A DNA stretch of 64,000 bases from Paraburkholderia acidipaludis NBRC 101816. GTDB taxonomy: Bacteria; Pseudomonadota; Gammaproteobacteria; Burkholderiales; Burkholderiaceae. Positions 17,586-26,999 of this stretch are shown piece by piece. The position numbers and the translations under genes are program-made. Location: the NCBI RefSeq assembly GCF_000684975.1, contig NZ_BAXZ01000005.1:124001-188000 (forward strand), read 5' to 3'. A model generated the notes under the pieces. That model was not told the origin of the DNA. It made no database searches and saw nothing but the letters and a program-made list of their open reading frames with translations. The stretch's first letter is position 1, and each line of letters opens with the position of its first letter.

Positions 17586-18533
17586 GTGCCCAAGTCCACA
17601 GAAAAACTCGATCTCGCTACCCGCGCCGCGTGGCTCTACTACGTGGCCGGCAACACGCAGAATGAAATCGCGGAAAAGCTGCAGGTCTCGCGCCCCGTGG
17701 CGCAGCGCCTCGTGGCGTTTGCCGTCGAGAAGAACCTGATTCGCGTGCGCGTCGATCACCAGCTTGCCGACTGTCTCGCGCTCGCGGACCGGCTGTCTAA
17801 ACGCTATGGCCTCTCGGTCTGCGAGATCGTGCCCATCGACAACGACACGCCCGAGGAAATCGACCGCAAGCTCGCCGTGGCCGGCGCGCAGGTGATGGAA
17901 CGCTACCTGAACGAAGAACGGCCGATGGTGGTGGCGGTGAGCAGCGGCCGCACGCTCAAGGCCGCCGTCGACCAGATCGCGCAGCTCGAGCGGCCGCAGC
18001 ACCGGCTCGTCTCGATGGTGGGCGCAATTGCTCAGGATGGCTCATCGAACCGCTACGACGTCGCGCTCCATATCTCCGAGAAGACCGGCGGCAAGCACTT
18101 CCTGCTGCCCGCGCCGCTCATCGCCGACAACGAAGCCGAGCGCGCGCAATGGTGCAATCACCGTCTCTACCGCATCGTCGAATCGCTTTCGCGTGAAGCC
18201 GATGTCGCGTTCGTGGGGATCGGCAATATCGGCGAGCACTGCCCGCTGCACGAGGACGGCTTCATCACGGCCAGCGAAGTGCGGGAGCTGATGCGGCTGG
18301 GCTCCGTGGCGGAAATGCTAGGACTACCGATCAATGCCTCGGGCAAACGCGTCGATTCGGCAACGGGGCGGCGCGTGACGAGCCTGCATCTCGACTCGCC
18401 GCCGAAGCGCCCGACCATCGGCTTCGCAGGCGGCGAGCGCAAGCGCGAGGCCGTCATCGCCGCGCTCAAGGGCGGCTGGCTCTCGGGGCTCGTGACCGAC
18501 GAGGCGTGTGCGCGCGCGGCGCTGGAGGCCTGA
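17586..18533 (+). CDS. SorC/DeoR-type sugar-binding transcriptional regulator
   Basis: A 315-residue SorC-family regulator. The N-terminal HTH (residues 8-50) includes AWLYYVAGNTQNEIAEKL and SRPVAQRLV; the rest is a SorC sugar-phosphate-binding domain (VVAVSSGRTLKAAV, FVGIGNIG). I chose GTG 17586 because the HTH then starts close to the N-terminus; the open frame upstream overlaps the end of xylB. SorC proteins act as tetramers and respond to a phosphorylated sugar, here perhaps xylulose 5-phosphate or a polyol phosphate. It is the only regulator in the locus and so the best candidate for the shared operators at 14359-14370 and 24766-24777. Confidence 0.87.
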   Translation: MPKSTEKLDLATRAAWLYYVAGNTQNEIAEKLQVSRPVAQRLVAFAVEKNLIRVRVDHQLADCLALADRLSKRYGLSVCEIVPIDNDTPEEIDRKLAVAGAQVMERYLNEERPMVVAVSSGRTLKAAVDQIAQLERPQHRLVSMVGAIAQDGSSNRYDVALHISEKTGGKHFLLPAPLIADNEAERAQWCNHRLYRIVESLSREADVAFVGIGNIGEHCPLHEDGFITASEVRELMRLGSVAEMLGLPINASGKRVDSATGRRVTSLHLDSPPKRPTIGFAGGERKREAVIAALKGGWLSGLVTDEACARAALEA

Positions 18534-18544
18534 CGCTCACAGCG

Positions 18545-18569
18545 AAAAAACGCCCGCGCGCAGCGGGCG
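18545..18569 (-). terminator. Terminator of the leftward polyol ABC operon
   Basis: CGCCCGC (18551-18557) pairs with GCGGGCG (18563-18569) over a 5-base loop, and six T follow on the minus strand (18545-18550). A second, 8-bp hairpin without a T run lies at 18600-18622, between this terminator and the end of the ATPase gene. Confidence 0.82.
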
Positions 18570-18648
18570 AAGAAGAGCAACCACAGTCAAACACGGTACG
18601 GCGCCGCCTGCGAAGCGGCGCCCGAATCCCCTACCCCGAACCTGAGGC

Positions 18649-19758
<1,110 letters not shown>

Positions 19759-19848
19759 GATGTGTCTCCGTTCATCGCTTCATTGAGGCGGCGCCTCGCG
19801 GCGCACACCCACTGCAGTTCTTTACCGCTCACTCGGGCCGCGCGCCGC

Positions 19849-20532
19849 TCAATGCGCCGCGGCCTGCGCCTTTTTCATCCAGGACGCCACCCGCGCGGGC
19901 AGCGTGCTCATGTCGTCGAAAATTTCGCCCGCGCCGGCCTCGCGCAGTTCGAGCGCGTGGGTCTCGCCCACGTGCGTGCCGCCGACGAAACCCAGCACCG
20001 TCATGCCGGCCGCGCGCGCCGCGCTCACGCCCGCCACGCTGTCCTCGACGACGAGGCACGCCGAGGGCGCCATGCCGAGGCCGTGCGCGGCCGCGAGATA
20101 GACGTCGGGGGCGGGCTTGGGCTTCGCGACCTGGTCGGCGCAGTACACGCGCTCGCCGAAGAAGGGGTCGAGCCCGTTGCGCAGCAGCACCGCGCGCACC
20201 ACGGCCGTGTAGCTGTTGCTCGCACAGGCCTTGACGAGCGGCACCGCGGCCAGCGCCGCGGCCACGCCGGGAAAGAGCGGCGCCTCCTGGGCCTCGCGCT
20301 CGGCCACCGCGCCAATTGCCGCGACGTCGGCCGCCGTGAGCGTGCGCCCGAACGCTTCACAGACGCCGGATAGCACGCGCTCGATGCGCTGGCCGAGCAG
20401 GGGCATCAGGACCGGCGCGACGTTGGTGCCGGGCCAGCGCGCTTCGAGCTCGCGCACGAGCACGTGCGCGGCCACGGCTTCGCTGTCGATCAGCACACCG
20501 TCGCAATCGCAGATCAGGGCGGCAAACGTCAT
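19849..20532 (-). CDS. HAD-family phosphatase of the beta-phosphoglucomutase subfamily
   Basis: A 227-residue HAD hydrolase. Motif I is CDCDGVLIDSEA with both catalytic Asp, motif II the Ser in ACASNSY near residue 110, motif III the Lys in AKPKPAPDVYL and motif IV CLVVEDSVAG. This is the family that includes sugar-phosphate phosphatases and beta-phosphoglucomutase. Its ATG overlaps the stop of the permease gene (ATGA), so it is translated together with the transporter. A likely job is removing phosphate from a polyol or sugar phosphate, but the substrate is not readable. Confidence 0.87.
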   Translation of the reverse strand: MTFAALICDCDGVLIDSEAVAAHVLVRELEARWPGTNVAPVLMPLLGQRIERVLSGVCEAFGRTLTAADVAAIGAVAEREAQEAPLFPGVAAALAAVPLVKACASNSYTAVVRAVLLRNGLDPFFGERVYCADQVAKPKPAPDVYLAAAHGLGMAPSACLVVEDSVAGVSAARAAGMTVLGFVGGTHVGETHALELREAGAGEIFDDMSTLPARVASWMKKAQAAAH

Positions 20533-21401
20533 TTGACGGCCCCGAACGTCAGCCCGCGCACGAGCTGCTTCTGCGAGAGCCAGCCGACGATCAGCACCGG
20601 CGCCACCGCCAGCAGCGACGCCGCCGAAAGCTTCGCCCAGAACAGTCCCTCGGGGCTCGAGTACGACGCGATGAACACCGTGAGCGGCGCCGCGTTCGAG
20701 CTCGACAGGTTGATGCTCCAGAACGCTTCGTTCCACGAAAGGATCACGAGCAGGAGCGCCGTGGACGCGAGGCCCGGCACCGCCATCGGCATCAGCAGAT
20801 AGACGATCTCCTGCCACGTGGCCGCGCCGTCCATGCGCCCCGCTTCGAGAATGTCACGCGGAATTTCGTTGAAGTAGGTGTACGCCATCCACACGGCAAT
20901 CGGCAGATTGATCAGCGAATAGACGATGACGAGACCGCTCACCGTGTCGAGCAGTCCGCTGTTCTTCCACAGCAGATAGATCGGCACGAGCACGCCCACG
21001 GAAGGCATCATCTTCGTCGAGAGCATCCACAGCAGGACCTGCTGGGTGCGCCGCGTGGGGAAGAACGCCATTGAGTAGGCGGCGGGCACGGCGAGGATCA
21101 GGCAGACGATCGTCACGCCCGCCGAGATCAGCACCGAATTCCACGCGAACGCGAAGTAGTTGCTGCGCGCGAATACCTCGCGGAAGCTGTCGAGCGTCGG
21201 CATGAAAAAGAGCGACGGCACGTAGGCCTGCTGCTCGGTCTTGAATGCCGTGATGGTCATCCAGAAGATCGGGAAGAACAGCGCGAGCGCGATGATCCAC
21301 GCCAGCACGCCGGGCAGCACGCGGCCGATGAACTGCAGCGGCGACGAGCGGTTGACGGCATGCGGCGATTCGGGTGCATGAGATGCGGCAAGCTGGCTCA
21401 T
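20529..21401 (-). CDS. Polyol ABC transporter permease (MalG type)
   Basis: A 290-residue inner-membrane permease with six hydrophobic segments. The EAA loop that docks on the ATPase is recognisable at EAGRMDGAATWQEIVYLLMP near residue 200. The N-terminal 25 residues are cytoplasmic and poorly conserved. I chose ATG 21401 because AAGGGGAG lies upstream and it overlaps the previous gene by ATGA. It forms the transmembrane pair with the next gene upstream in a type I sugar importer. Confidence 0.92.
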   Translation of the reverse strand: MSQLAASHAPESPHAVNRSSPLQFIGRVLPGVLAWIIALALFFPIFWMTITAFKTEQQAYVPSLFFMPTLDSFREVFARSNYFAFAWNSVLISAGVTIVCLILAVPAAYSMAFFPTRRTQQVLLWMLSTKMMPSVGVLVPIYLLWKNSGLLDTVSGLVIVYSLINLPIAVWMAYTYFNEIPRDILEAGRMDGAATWQEIVYLLMPMAVPGLASTALLLVILSWNEAFWSINLSSSNAAPLTVFIASYSSPEGLFWAKLSAASLLAVAPVLIVGWLSQKQLVRGLTFGAVK

Positions 21402-22339
21402 TTTTCGTACTCCCCTTTGAGGTTGCGCGCGAGCATGCGCACGAGGAAGAACGACACGATGTTCGCGAGCACCACGGCAAGGATGCCGCCGGCGGACGCG
21501 ATGCCCACGTCGAACTGCTGCAGGCCCATCGAGTAGATCAGGTAAGTGAGGTTGGTGGTCGCGTTGCCGGGACCGCCGCCCGTTGTCGTGTAGATCTCGG
21601 CGAAGATCGACAGCAGGAAGATCGTCTCCATCATCACGACCACGGCGATCGCGCGGCGCAGGTGCGGCAGCGTGATGTAGAAAAACAGGGAGATCGCGCC
21701 GGCGCCGTCGATCTTCGCGGCTTCCTTCTGCTCCTGGTCGAGCGACTGGATCGCCGTGAACAGGATCAGGAATGCGAACGGCAGCCACTGCCACGCGACG
21801 ATCATGATGACCGCCGTGAGCGGATAGACGGCGAACCAGTCGATCGGCGTGAGGCCTACGGCTCGCATCGCGAGGGCCACGAGCCCGTACACCGGGTGCA
21901 GGATCATGTTCTTCCAGATCAGCGCGGAAACCGTGGGCATCACGAAGAACGGCGCGATGGCGAAGAGGCGCGCCACGCCCTGGCCGTAGAACTTGCGGTC
22001 GAACAGCACGGCCATCAGCACGCCGCCCACCACCGTGATCACCAGCACCGCGATGATCAATTCGAGCGTATGGACGATGGATGGCAGGAACGACGGATCG
22101 GTCGCGAGAAACTTGTAGTTGTCGAGGCCTGCAAAGCCCTTGAGATCGGGGTTGAGCAGGTTGTAACGCGTGAACGAGTACCAGATGGTCATCGCGAGCG
22201 GAATCGTCATCCAGAGCAGCAGCACGGCAATGGAGGGCGATACGAGCCAGCGCGAGGCAGACTTGCGGGACTCGGTCTGCTGGGGCTGGGGACTACGGGC
22301 TCGATGGAGGACTGGCATGGGGAGATGGAGATGACGCAT
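21398..22339 (-). CDS. Polyol ABC transporter permease (MalF type)
   Basis: A permease of about 313 residues with six membrane segments and an EAA loop (EAAKIDGAGAISLFFYITLP) near residue 200. It pairs with the MalG-type permease, whose start its stop overlaps. The start is uncertain: ATG 22339 is listed, with AAAGGG about a dozen bases upstream, and a GTG at 22351 is in frame. A GC-rich hairpin stands between this gene and the binding-protein gene before it. Confidence 0.9.
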   Translation of the reverse strand: MRHLHLPMPVLHRARSPQPQQTESRKSASRWLVSPSIAVLLLWMTIPLAMTIWYSFTRYNLLNPDLKGFAGLDNYKFLATDPSFLPSIVHTLELIIAVLVITVVGGVLMAVLFDRKFYGQGVARLFAIAPFFVMPTVSALIWKNMILHPVYGLVALAMRAVGLTPIDWFAVYPLTAVIMIVAWQWLPFAFLILFTAIQSLDQEQKEAAKIDGAGAISLFFYITLPHLRRAIAVVVMMETIFLLSIFAEIYTTTGGGPGNATTNLTYLIYSMGLQQFDVGIASAGGILAVVLANIVSFFLVRMLARNLKGEYEK

Positions 22340-22403
22340 GATCGTGACCACCCTTTCTGCTTTGCGCGCCGCGCGGGGAGCGCGGCGCCGCTTCGTGACG
22401 CGG

Positions 22404-22440
22404 GCCGCGCCGCCCGGGTGAGCGGGGCGGGCGGCGCGGC
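22404..22440. repeat. Strong GC-rich hairpin between the binding-protein and permease genes
   Basis: A perfect 13-bp inverted repeat (22404-22416 with 22428-22440) around an 11-base loop, with no T run. It sits about 45 bases past the stop of the binding-protein gene. In maltose-type operons, hairpins at this position protect the binding-protein message from 3-prime decay and lower expression of the permeases; I infer the same here. Confidence 0.7.
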
Positions 22441-22485
22441 AGGCGCGTCGGAGTTACTTCAACTCAACTTCGGCTTGCTTTTTGC

Positions 22486-23811
22486 TTACTTCTGATACCC
22501 GGCCTGCATGACGGCACGGTCGGCCGCCGCGTTGCCGGCAGCGAGCGCCTGATCGACGCTCATCTGTCCTGCCAGCGCGCCGGAAATGCTCTGACCCACC
22601 ACGGTGCCGAACGACTGGAACTCAGGAATCCCGACGAACTGCACACCCGTATACGGAACGGGCTTCGCCGTCGGATGGTTCGGGTCGGCGGTCGTGATCG
22701 CCTTCAGCACGAAGTCGGAGAACGGCGCCGCGGCCTTGTACTCGGGACGCTGATAGGTCGAGGTACGCGTGCCCGACGGCACCGAGGCCCAGCCCTCGTC
22801 CTTCGCGACCATTTCGATGTACTCCTTCGAAGTCGCCCATTCGATGAACTTCTTCGCGGCGTCCTGCGACTTCGACGACTTCGGCACCGCCAGCGCCCAC
22901 GACCACAGCCAGTGCGAGCCGTTCGGCGTGACTTCGGTCGGCGCGGCCGCGAAGCCGATCTTGTCGGCCACCTGCGACTGCTGCTTGTTATAGAGGATGC
23001 CCGCGGCCACCGTGGCGTCGATCCACATCGCGCACTTGCCCGAGGACATCAGCGTCAGGTTCTCGTTGAAGCCGTTCGAGCTCGCTCCCGGGGGGCCGTC
23101 GTTCTTCAGCAGATCCACATAGAAGCCCACCGCCTTCTTCCATTCAGGCGTGGTCAGCTGCGCATGCCACTTCTCGTCGAACCAGCGGCCGCCGAACGTA
23201 TTGACCACCGTGGTCACATACGCCATGTTCTCGCCCCAGCCGGCCTTGCCGCGCAGGCAGATGCCGTAGGTGCCGTTCGCCTTGTCGGTCAGCTTGTCGG
23301 CGAACTGCTTGATCTGGTCGTAGGTCGGCTGCTCGGGCATCGTGAGGCCCTTCGCCGCGAACAGGTCCTTGCGGTAATACGTCATCGAGCTTTCGACGTA
23401 GAACGGCAGCGCATAAAGCGTGCCGTTGTACGAGAGGCCGTCGCGCGCGGTCTTCACGACGTCGTCCAGGTCGTAGCTCGCCGGCAGGTTCGTCATCGGC
23501 ACGATCCAGCCGCGCTTGCCCCACTGCGGCGCCTCGTAGGTGCCGATCATCATCACGTCGAACTGGCCGCTATTGGTCGTAATGTCCGTAGTGGCGCGCT
23601 GGCGCAGCACGTTCTCTTCCAGGATCACCCAGTTCAGCTTGATGCCCGGATTGGCCTTTTCGAAGGCCGGCGAGAGCTTCTTCAGCTCGATCATGTCCGG
23701 GTTGTTCAACATCGCGATCGTCACGGTCTGCGCGTGAACGGCGCTTGCGCCCGCGGCGGCAATAGCGCCCGCGCCGAGCATGCGCAACGCGGTCCTGAAG
23801 GCTGGTTTCAT
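22486..23811 (-). CDS. Polyol ABC transporter substrate-binding protein
   Basis: A 441-residue periplasmic solute-binding protein of family 1. The signal peptide (about 27 residues) ends in A-V-H-A-Q and is followed by the mature domain (FDVMMIGTYEAPQWGKRGWI, LPFYVESSMTYYRKDLF, SSGKCAMWIDATVAAG). It resembles the sorbitol/mannitol binding proteins SmoE and MtlE in layout. AGGAGAC precedes the ATG at 23811. As the receptor of the importer it is expected to be made in excess; the downstream hairpin fits that. The ligand is probably a C5 or C6 polyol. Confidence 0.9.
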   Translation of the reverse strand: MKPAFRTALRMLGAGAIAAAGASAVHAQTVTIAMLNNPDMIELKKLSPAFEKANPGIKLNWVILEENVLRQRATTDITTNSGQFDVMMIGTYEAPQWGKRGWIVPMTNLPASYDLDDVVKTARDGLSYNGTLYALPFYVESSMTYYRKDLFAAKGLTMPEQPTYDQIKQFADKLTDKANGTYGICLRGKAGWGENMAYVTTVVNTFGGRWFDEKWHAQLTTPEWKKAVGFYVDLLKNDGPPGASSNGFNENLTLMSSGKCAMWIDATVAAGILYNKQQSQVADKIGFAAAPTEVTPNGSHWLWSWALAVPKSSKSQDAAKKFIEWATSKEYIEMVAKDEGWASVPSGTRTSTYQRPEYKAAAPFSDFVLKAITTADPNHPTAKPVPYTGVQFVGIPEFQSFGTVVGQSISGALAGQMSVDQALAAGNAAADRAVMQAGYQK

Positions 23812-23882
23812 GGCTTGTCTCCTGTTCGTTACGTTCTTGATCAAGTTATAGAGTGCTGCAGCGGAAAAAGCGGCCTGGGTGT

Positions 23883-24686
23883 TCAACTCATCCAGTTGCC
23901 GCCGTCGACGTTGAGCGTCTGCGCGGTGATGTAGTCGGCATCCGCCGACGCGAGAAAGAGCGCCGCGCCGGTGAGATCGTCCGGCAACCCCATGCGGCCG
24001 AGCGGCACCGCTTCGCCCACGAGGCGCTTCTTCTCGCCGAGCGGACGGTTTTCATAGCGCGCGAAGAGTGCATCGACCTGTTCCCACATCGGCGTGTCCA
24101 CGACGCCCGGCGCGATGCCGTTCACGTTGATGCGATGCGGCGCGAGCGCGAGCGCCGCCGACTGCGTGTAGCTCAGCACGGCCGCCTTGGTCGCGCAGTA
24201 GTGCGAAACGAGCGCCTCGCCGCGGCGACCCGCCTGCGACGACATATTGACGATCTTGCCGCCGTGCCCCTGCTCCACCATACGGCGGGCGACGGCCTGC
24301 ATCAGGAAGAACATGCCCTTCACGTTGACGGCGAAGAGGCGGTCGTAGACATCCCAGGATTCGTCGAGCAGCGGGCGCATGTCGAAGAGCGCCGCGTTGT
24401 TGAAGAGAATGTCGATGCGGCCAAAACGCGTCACCGCCCCGGACACGACGCGCTCGATGTCCTCGCGGCGCGTGATGTCGGCGCTGAGCGCGTGCACGCG
24501 CTCCGGGTGTTCGGCGGCGAGCTGCGGCGCGATGGCGTTGGCGGCCTTCACGTCGACGAGCACACAGCGCGCGCCCTCCTCCAGATAGCGGCGCGCGACG
24601 GCTTCGCCTATCCCGCTCGCCGCGCCGGTCAGCACGGCCACCTTGTCCTGCAAACGTCCTGCCGCCGAATTCGCGGTGTGTGCCAC
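23883..24686 (-). CDS. SDR-family polyol dehydrogenase (sorbitol/L-iditol 2-dehydrogenase type)
   Basis: A 267-residue classical short-chain dehydrogenase. The cofactor motif is TGAASGIGEA at residue 20, NNAALFD follows near 95, and the catalytic Ser and Y-x3-K are in MSSQAGRRGEALVSHYCATK. The C-terminus ITAQTLNVDGGNWMS resembles SmoS-type sorbitol dehydrogenases. It is the first gene of the leftward operon, before the binding protein, so the imported polyol can be oxidised directly, sorbitol to fructose being most likely. The start is a GTG at 24686 with AGGGAGA upstream. Confidence 0.88.
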   Translation of the reverse strand: MAHTANSAAGRLQDKVAVLTGAASGIGEAVARRYLEEGARCVLVDVKAANAIAPQLAAEHPERVHALSADITRREDIERVVSGAVTRFGRIDILFNNAALFDMRPLLDESWDVYDRLFAVNVKGMFFLMQAVARRMVEQGHGGKIVNMSSQAGRRGEALVSHYCATKAAVLSYTQSAALALAPHRINVNGIAPGVVDTPMWEQVDALFARYENRPLGEKKRLVGEAVPLGRMGLPDDLTGAALFLASADADYITAQTLNVDGGNWMS

Positions 24687-24765
24687 AGGGTTGTCTCCCT
24701 ATCGTTCTGGCGGCGCTTGCCTGCCGCCGCTCGGGCGCCGCCATGTGAGCGAACGCCCAACGTGT

Positions 24766-24819
24766 GAGCATTTGCTCGGTTGGTGATCGAATGATCGGAC
24801 ACGCGGGAAGGCATGTCAA
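24766..24819 (-). promoter_or_regulatory. Promoter and operator of the leftward polyol operon
   Basis: On the minus strand TTGACA (24814-24819) and GATCAT (24791-24796) are 17 bases apart. The dyad GAGCA-N2-TGCTC (24766-24777) follows at the same distance from the -10 as in the dalD promoter. The -35, -10 and dyad arrangement copies that of 14317-14371. The dyad ends 80 bases before the SDR start. Confidence 0.75.
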
Positions 24820-24930
24820 GGCGGACAAACGCGATTTAACGAGATTTCGATGGTGCAGCGCGCAAGCTGCGCTACGGCGCGGGTTCAGCCAGGGTATGAG
24901 CGGCGGCGGCCCCGGCTCGCCAGCAATTGC
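24820..24930. other. Spacer between the polyol promoter and the znuA operator
   Basis: Part of a gap of about 350 bases (24687-25036) between divergent operons. Apart from the polyol promoter on one side and the candidate Zur site on the other, I see nothing in it. Confidence 0.5.
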
Positions 24931-24948
24931 GATACGTTATATCATTGC
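24931..24948 (+). promoter_or_regulatory. Candidate Zur operator upstream of znuA
   Basis: GATACGTTATATCATTGC is an AT-rich dyad (GATA-N5-TATC) in a GC-rich surrounding, about 90 bases before znuA. It resembles the GTTATA-containing Zur boxes of proteobacterial znu promoters. Zinc-dependent repression by Zur is the expectation for these genes; no zur gene is in the window. Confidence 0.45.
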
Positions 24949-25036
24949 GCCTTCGTAGCTCGACCACGCCGGGGCCGCCGTGCCCGGGCGCCATCGCAGT
25001 GCATCCGTCGTTCCTTACTCCACCGAGGACAGAACC

Positions 25037-26002
25037 ATGATCCCGCTGAACCCGGCGCGCGCGCTTGCCGCCCGCCGTCTCGCACCAACGCCCGTGCGCA
25101 CCGCCGCCCGCCGCGCTGCCACAACCGCCGCCACGCTGGCGGCAACGCTGACTGCGGCGCTGGGCTTCGCCCACGCCGCCTGCGCGGCCGAAAGCGCCAT
25201 CCCCGTGGTCGCCGCCGAGAACTTCTACGGCGACGTGATCAAGCAGATCGGCGGCGCGCACGTGGACGTCACGAGCATCATGAGCAACCCGGACCAGGAC
25301 CCGCACCTCTTCGAGGCGAGCCCGAAAACGGCCCGCGCGCTGCAGCACGCGCGCATCGTGGTCTACAACGGCGCCGACTACGACCCGTGGATGACGAAGC
25401 TGCTCGGCGCCACGCAAGGCGGCCAACGCGTGACGATCGTCGCGGCGGATCTCGTCGGCAAGAAGGCCGGCGACAACCCGCACCTCTGGTACGACCCGCA
25501 GACCATGCCGGCCGTGGCGCGCGCGGTGAGCGCGGCGCTCGACGCGGCAGACCCCGCGAACAAGAGCGTGTACGATGCGAACCTGGCTACGTTCCTCGAC
25601 TCGCTCAAGCCGCTGGACGCCAAGGTCGCCGCGCTGCGCGCGCGCTACCAGGGCCAGCCGGTGACGGCGACGGAACCCGTGTTCGGTTATATGTCGGATG
25701 CGATCGGGCTCGCGATGCGCAACATGAGCTTCCAGATGGCGACGATGAACGATACGGAAGCCAGCGCCTCCGATATCGCGGCCTTCGAGCGCGACCTGCG
25801 CGAGCGGCGCGTGCGCGTGCTGATCTATAACAGCCAGGCGACCGAAGCGCTGACGCGCCGCATGCTGGCGCTGGCGAAGCAGTCGAAGGTGCCGTCGATG
25901 AGCGTCACCGAAACCGAACCGCCGGGAACGACGTTCCAGAAGTGGATGCTCACGCAGCTCGATGCGCTCGACCATGCGCTCGCGGCTTCGGCGCACTCCT
26001 GA
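25037..26002 (+). CDS. znuA: Zinc/manganese ABC transporter substrate-binding protein
   Basis: A 321-residue cluster-9 metal-binding protein. The N-terminal signal region is long and ends near AHAACAAES (about residue 51). Metal-ligand segments are DPHLFEASPKT near residue 93 and DNPHLWYDPQT near 150, each with a His; the usual His-rich loop is short or absent. I chose ATG 25037 since it gives the signal peptide and lies about 90 bases after the candidate Zur box. It is the first gene of znuA-znuC-znuB. Zinc is the likely ion; manganese cannot be excluded. Confidence 0.87.
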   Translation: MIPLNPARALAARRLAPTPVRTAARRAATTAATLAATLTAALGFAHAACAAESAIPVVAAENFYGDVIKQIGGAHVDVTSIMSNPDQDPHLFEASPKTARALQHARIVVYNGADYDPWMTKLLGATQGGQRVTIVAADLVGKKAGDNPHLWYDPQTMPAVARAVSAALDAADPANKSVYDANLATFLDSLKPLDAKVAALRARYQGQPVTATEPVFGYMSDAIGLAMRNMSFQMATMNDTEASASDIAAFERDLRERRVRVLIYNSQATEALTRRMLALAKQSKVPSMSVTETEPPGTTFQKWMLTQLDALDHALAASAHS

Positions 26003-26042
26003 ATCAGATCAGGCAAGGAAGCAGGTAGCAAGGAATGACCCG

Positions 26043-26999
26043 ATGACGATGGCAGGCCCTTCGCCCCATAACGCTGGGGCGCCGCGCGGCGCCCCAGGAC
26101 TGCGGCGCCCGCACGAGACGCCGGTGCTCACGCTCGCGGGCGTGACGCTCGAACTCGGCGGGCGCACCATCCTGCGCGACGCCAACTTCGCCATCAACCC
26201 GGGCGAATTCATCGGCGTGCTCGGGCCGAACGGCGCGGGCAAGACCACGCTGATGCGCGCGATCCTCGGCCTCGTGCCGGCCGCGGGCGGCGCGATCCGC
26301 GTGCTCGGCGAGACGGTGGCGCGCGGCAACGCCTCGATCGGCTATATGCCGCAGACGCGCAGCGCGCTCGCGAGCCGCCGCGTGCGCGGGCGCGATTTCG
26401 TCGCGATGGCCGCCGACGGCCACCGCTGGGGCCTGCCGCACACCGACGCGGCCACGCGCGCCGACGTCGCGCGCGTGCTCGAACTGGTCGGCGCGACCCA
26501 GCTCGCCAATCGCCCGCTCTCCGAGCTTTCGGGCGGCGAGCGGCAGCGCCTGCTGCTCGCGCAGTGCCTGCTGGGCGACCCGAAGCTGCTGCTGCTCGAC
26601 GAGCCGCTCATCAGCCTCGATCCCAATCATCAGCGCGGCGTGGTCGAGCTCGTGCGCAGCGTGCAGCGCGAACTCGGCATCGCGGTGCTGTTCTCCGCGC
26701 ACGAGCTCAATCCGCTCCTCAACGCGCTCGATCGCGTGCTGTATCTCGGCAATGGCGTCGCGGCGCTCGGCAGCGTGGACGAAGTCATCACCGGGCCGGT
26801 GTTATCGCGGCTCTATGGCTCGCCTATCGAAGTCATGCGCATGAAGGGGCGCATCTTCGTGATGTCGGGCGATGTCGAGGTCGAAAAGCACGACCACGAA
26901 CACGAGCACGATCACGCGCACGGCGGCAGCCACGGTCACGCGCACGAAGAAGACCCTAACCACGGCGGCAGCGCACACGGCCACACGCACGATGCTTGA
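26043..26999 (+). CDS. znuC: Zinc ABC transporter ATP-binding protein with a His-rich tail
   Basis: A 318-residue ATPase. Walker A is GPNGAGKTT near residue 62, the signature LSGGERQRLLLAQ near 163, Walker B LLLLDEPLISLD near 182 and the switch His in FSAHELNP. After residue 280 there is a tail of about 35 residues very rich in His with Asp and Glu (KHDHEHEHDHAHGGSHGHAH and more), which the core ATPase does not need. Such tails bind zinc and may buffer or sense it at the channel mouth. AAGGA precedes ATG 26043. The stop overlaps the znuB start by eight bases. Confidence 0.88.
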   Translation: MTMAGPSPHNAGAPRGAPGLRRPHETPVLTLAGVTLELGGRTILRDANFAINPGEFIGVLGPNGAGKTTLMRAILGLVPAAGGAIRVLGETVARGNASIGYMPQTRSALASRRVRGRDFVAMAADGHRWGLPHTDAATRADVARVLELVGATQLANRPLSELSGGERQRLLLAQCLLGDPKLLLLDEPLISLDPNHQRGVVELVRSVQRELGIAVLFSAHELNPLLNALDRVLYLGNGVAALGSVDEVITGPVLSRLYGSPIEVMRMKGRIFVMSGDVEVEKHDHEHEHDHAHGGSHGHAHEEDPNHGGSAHGHTHDA

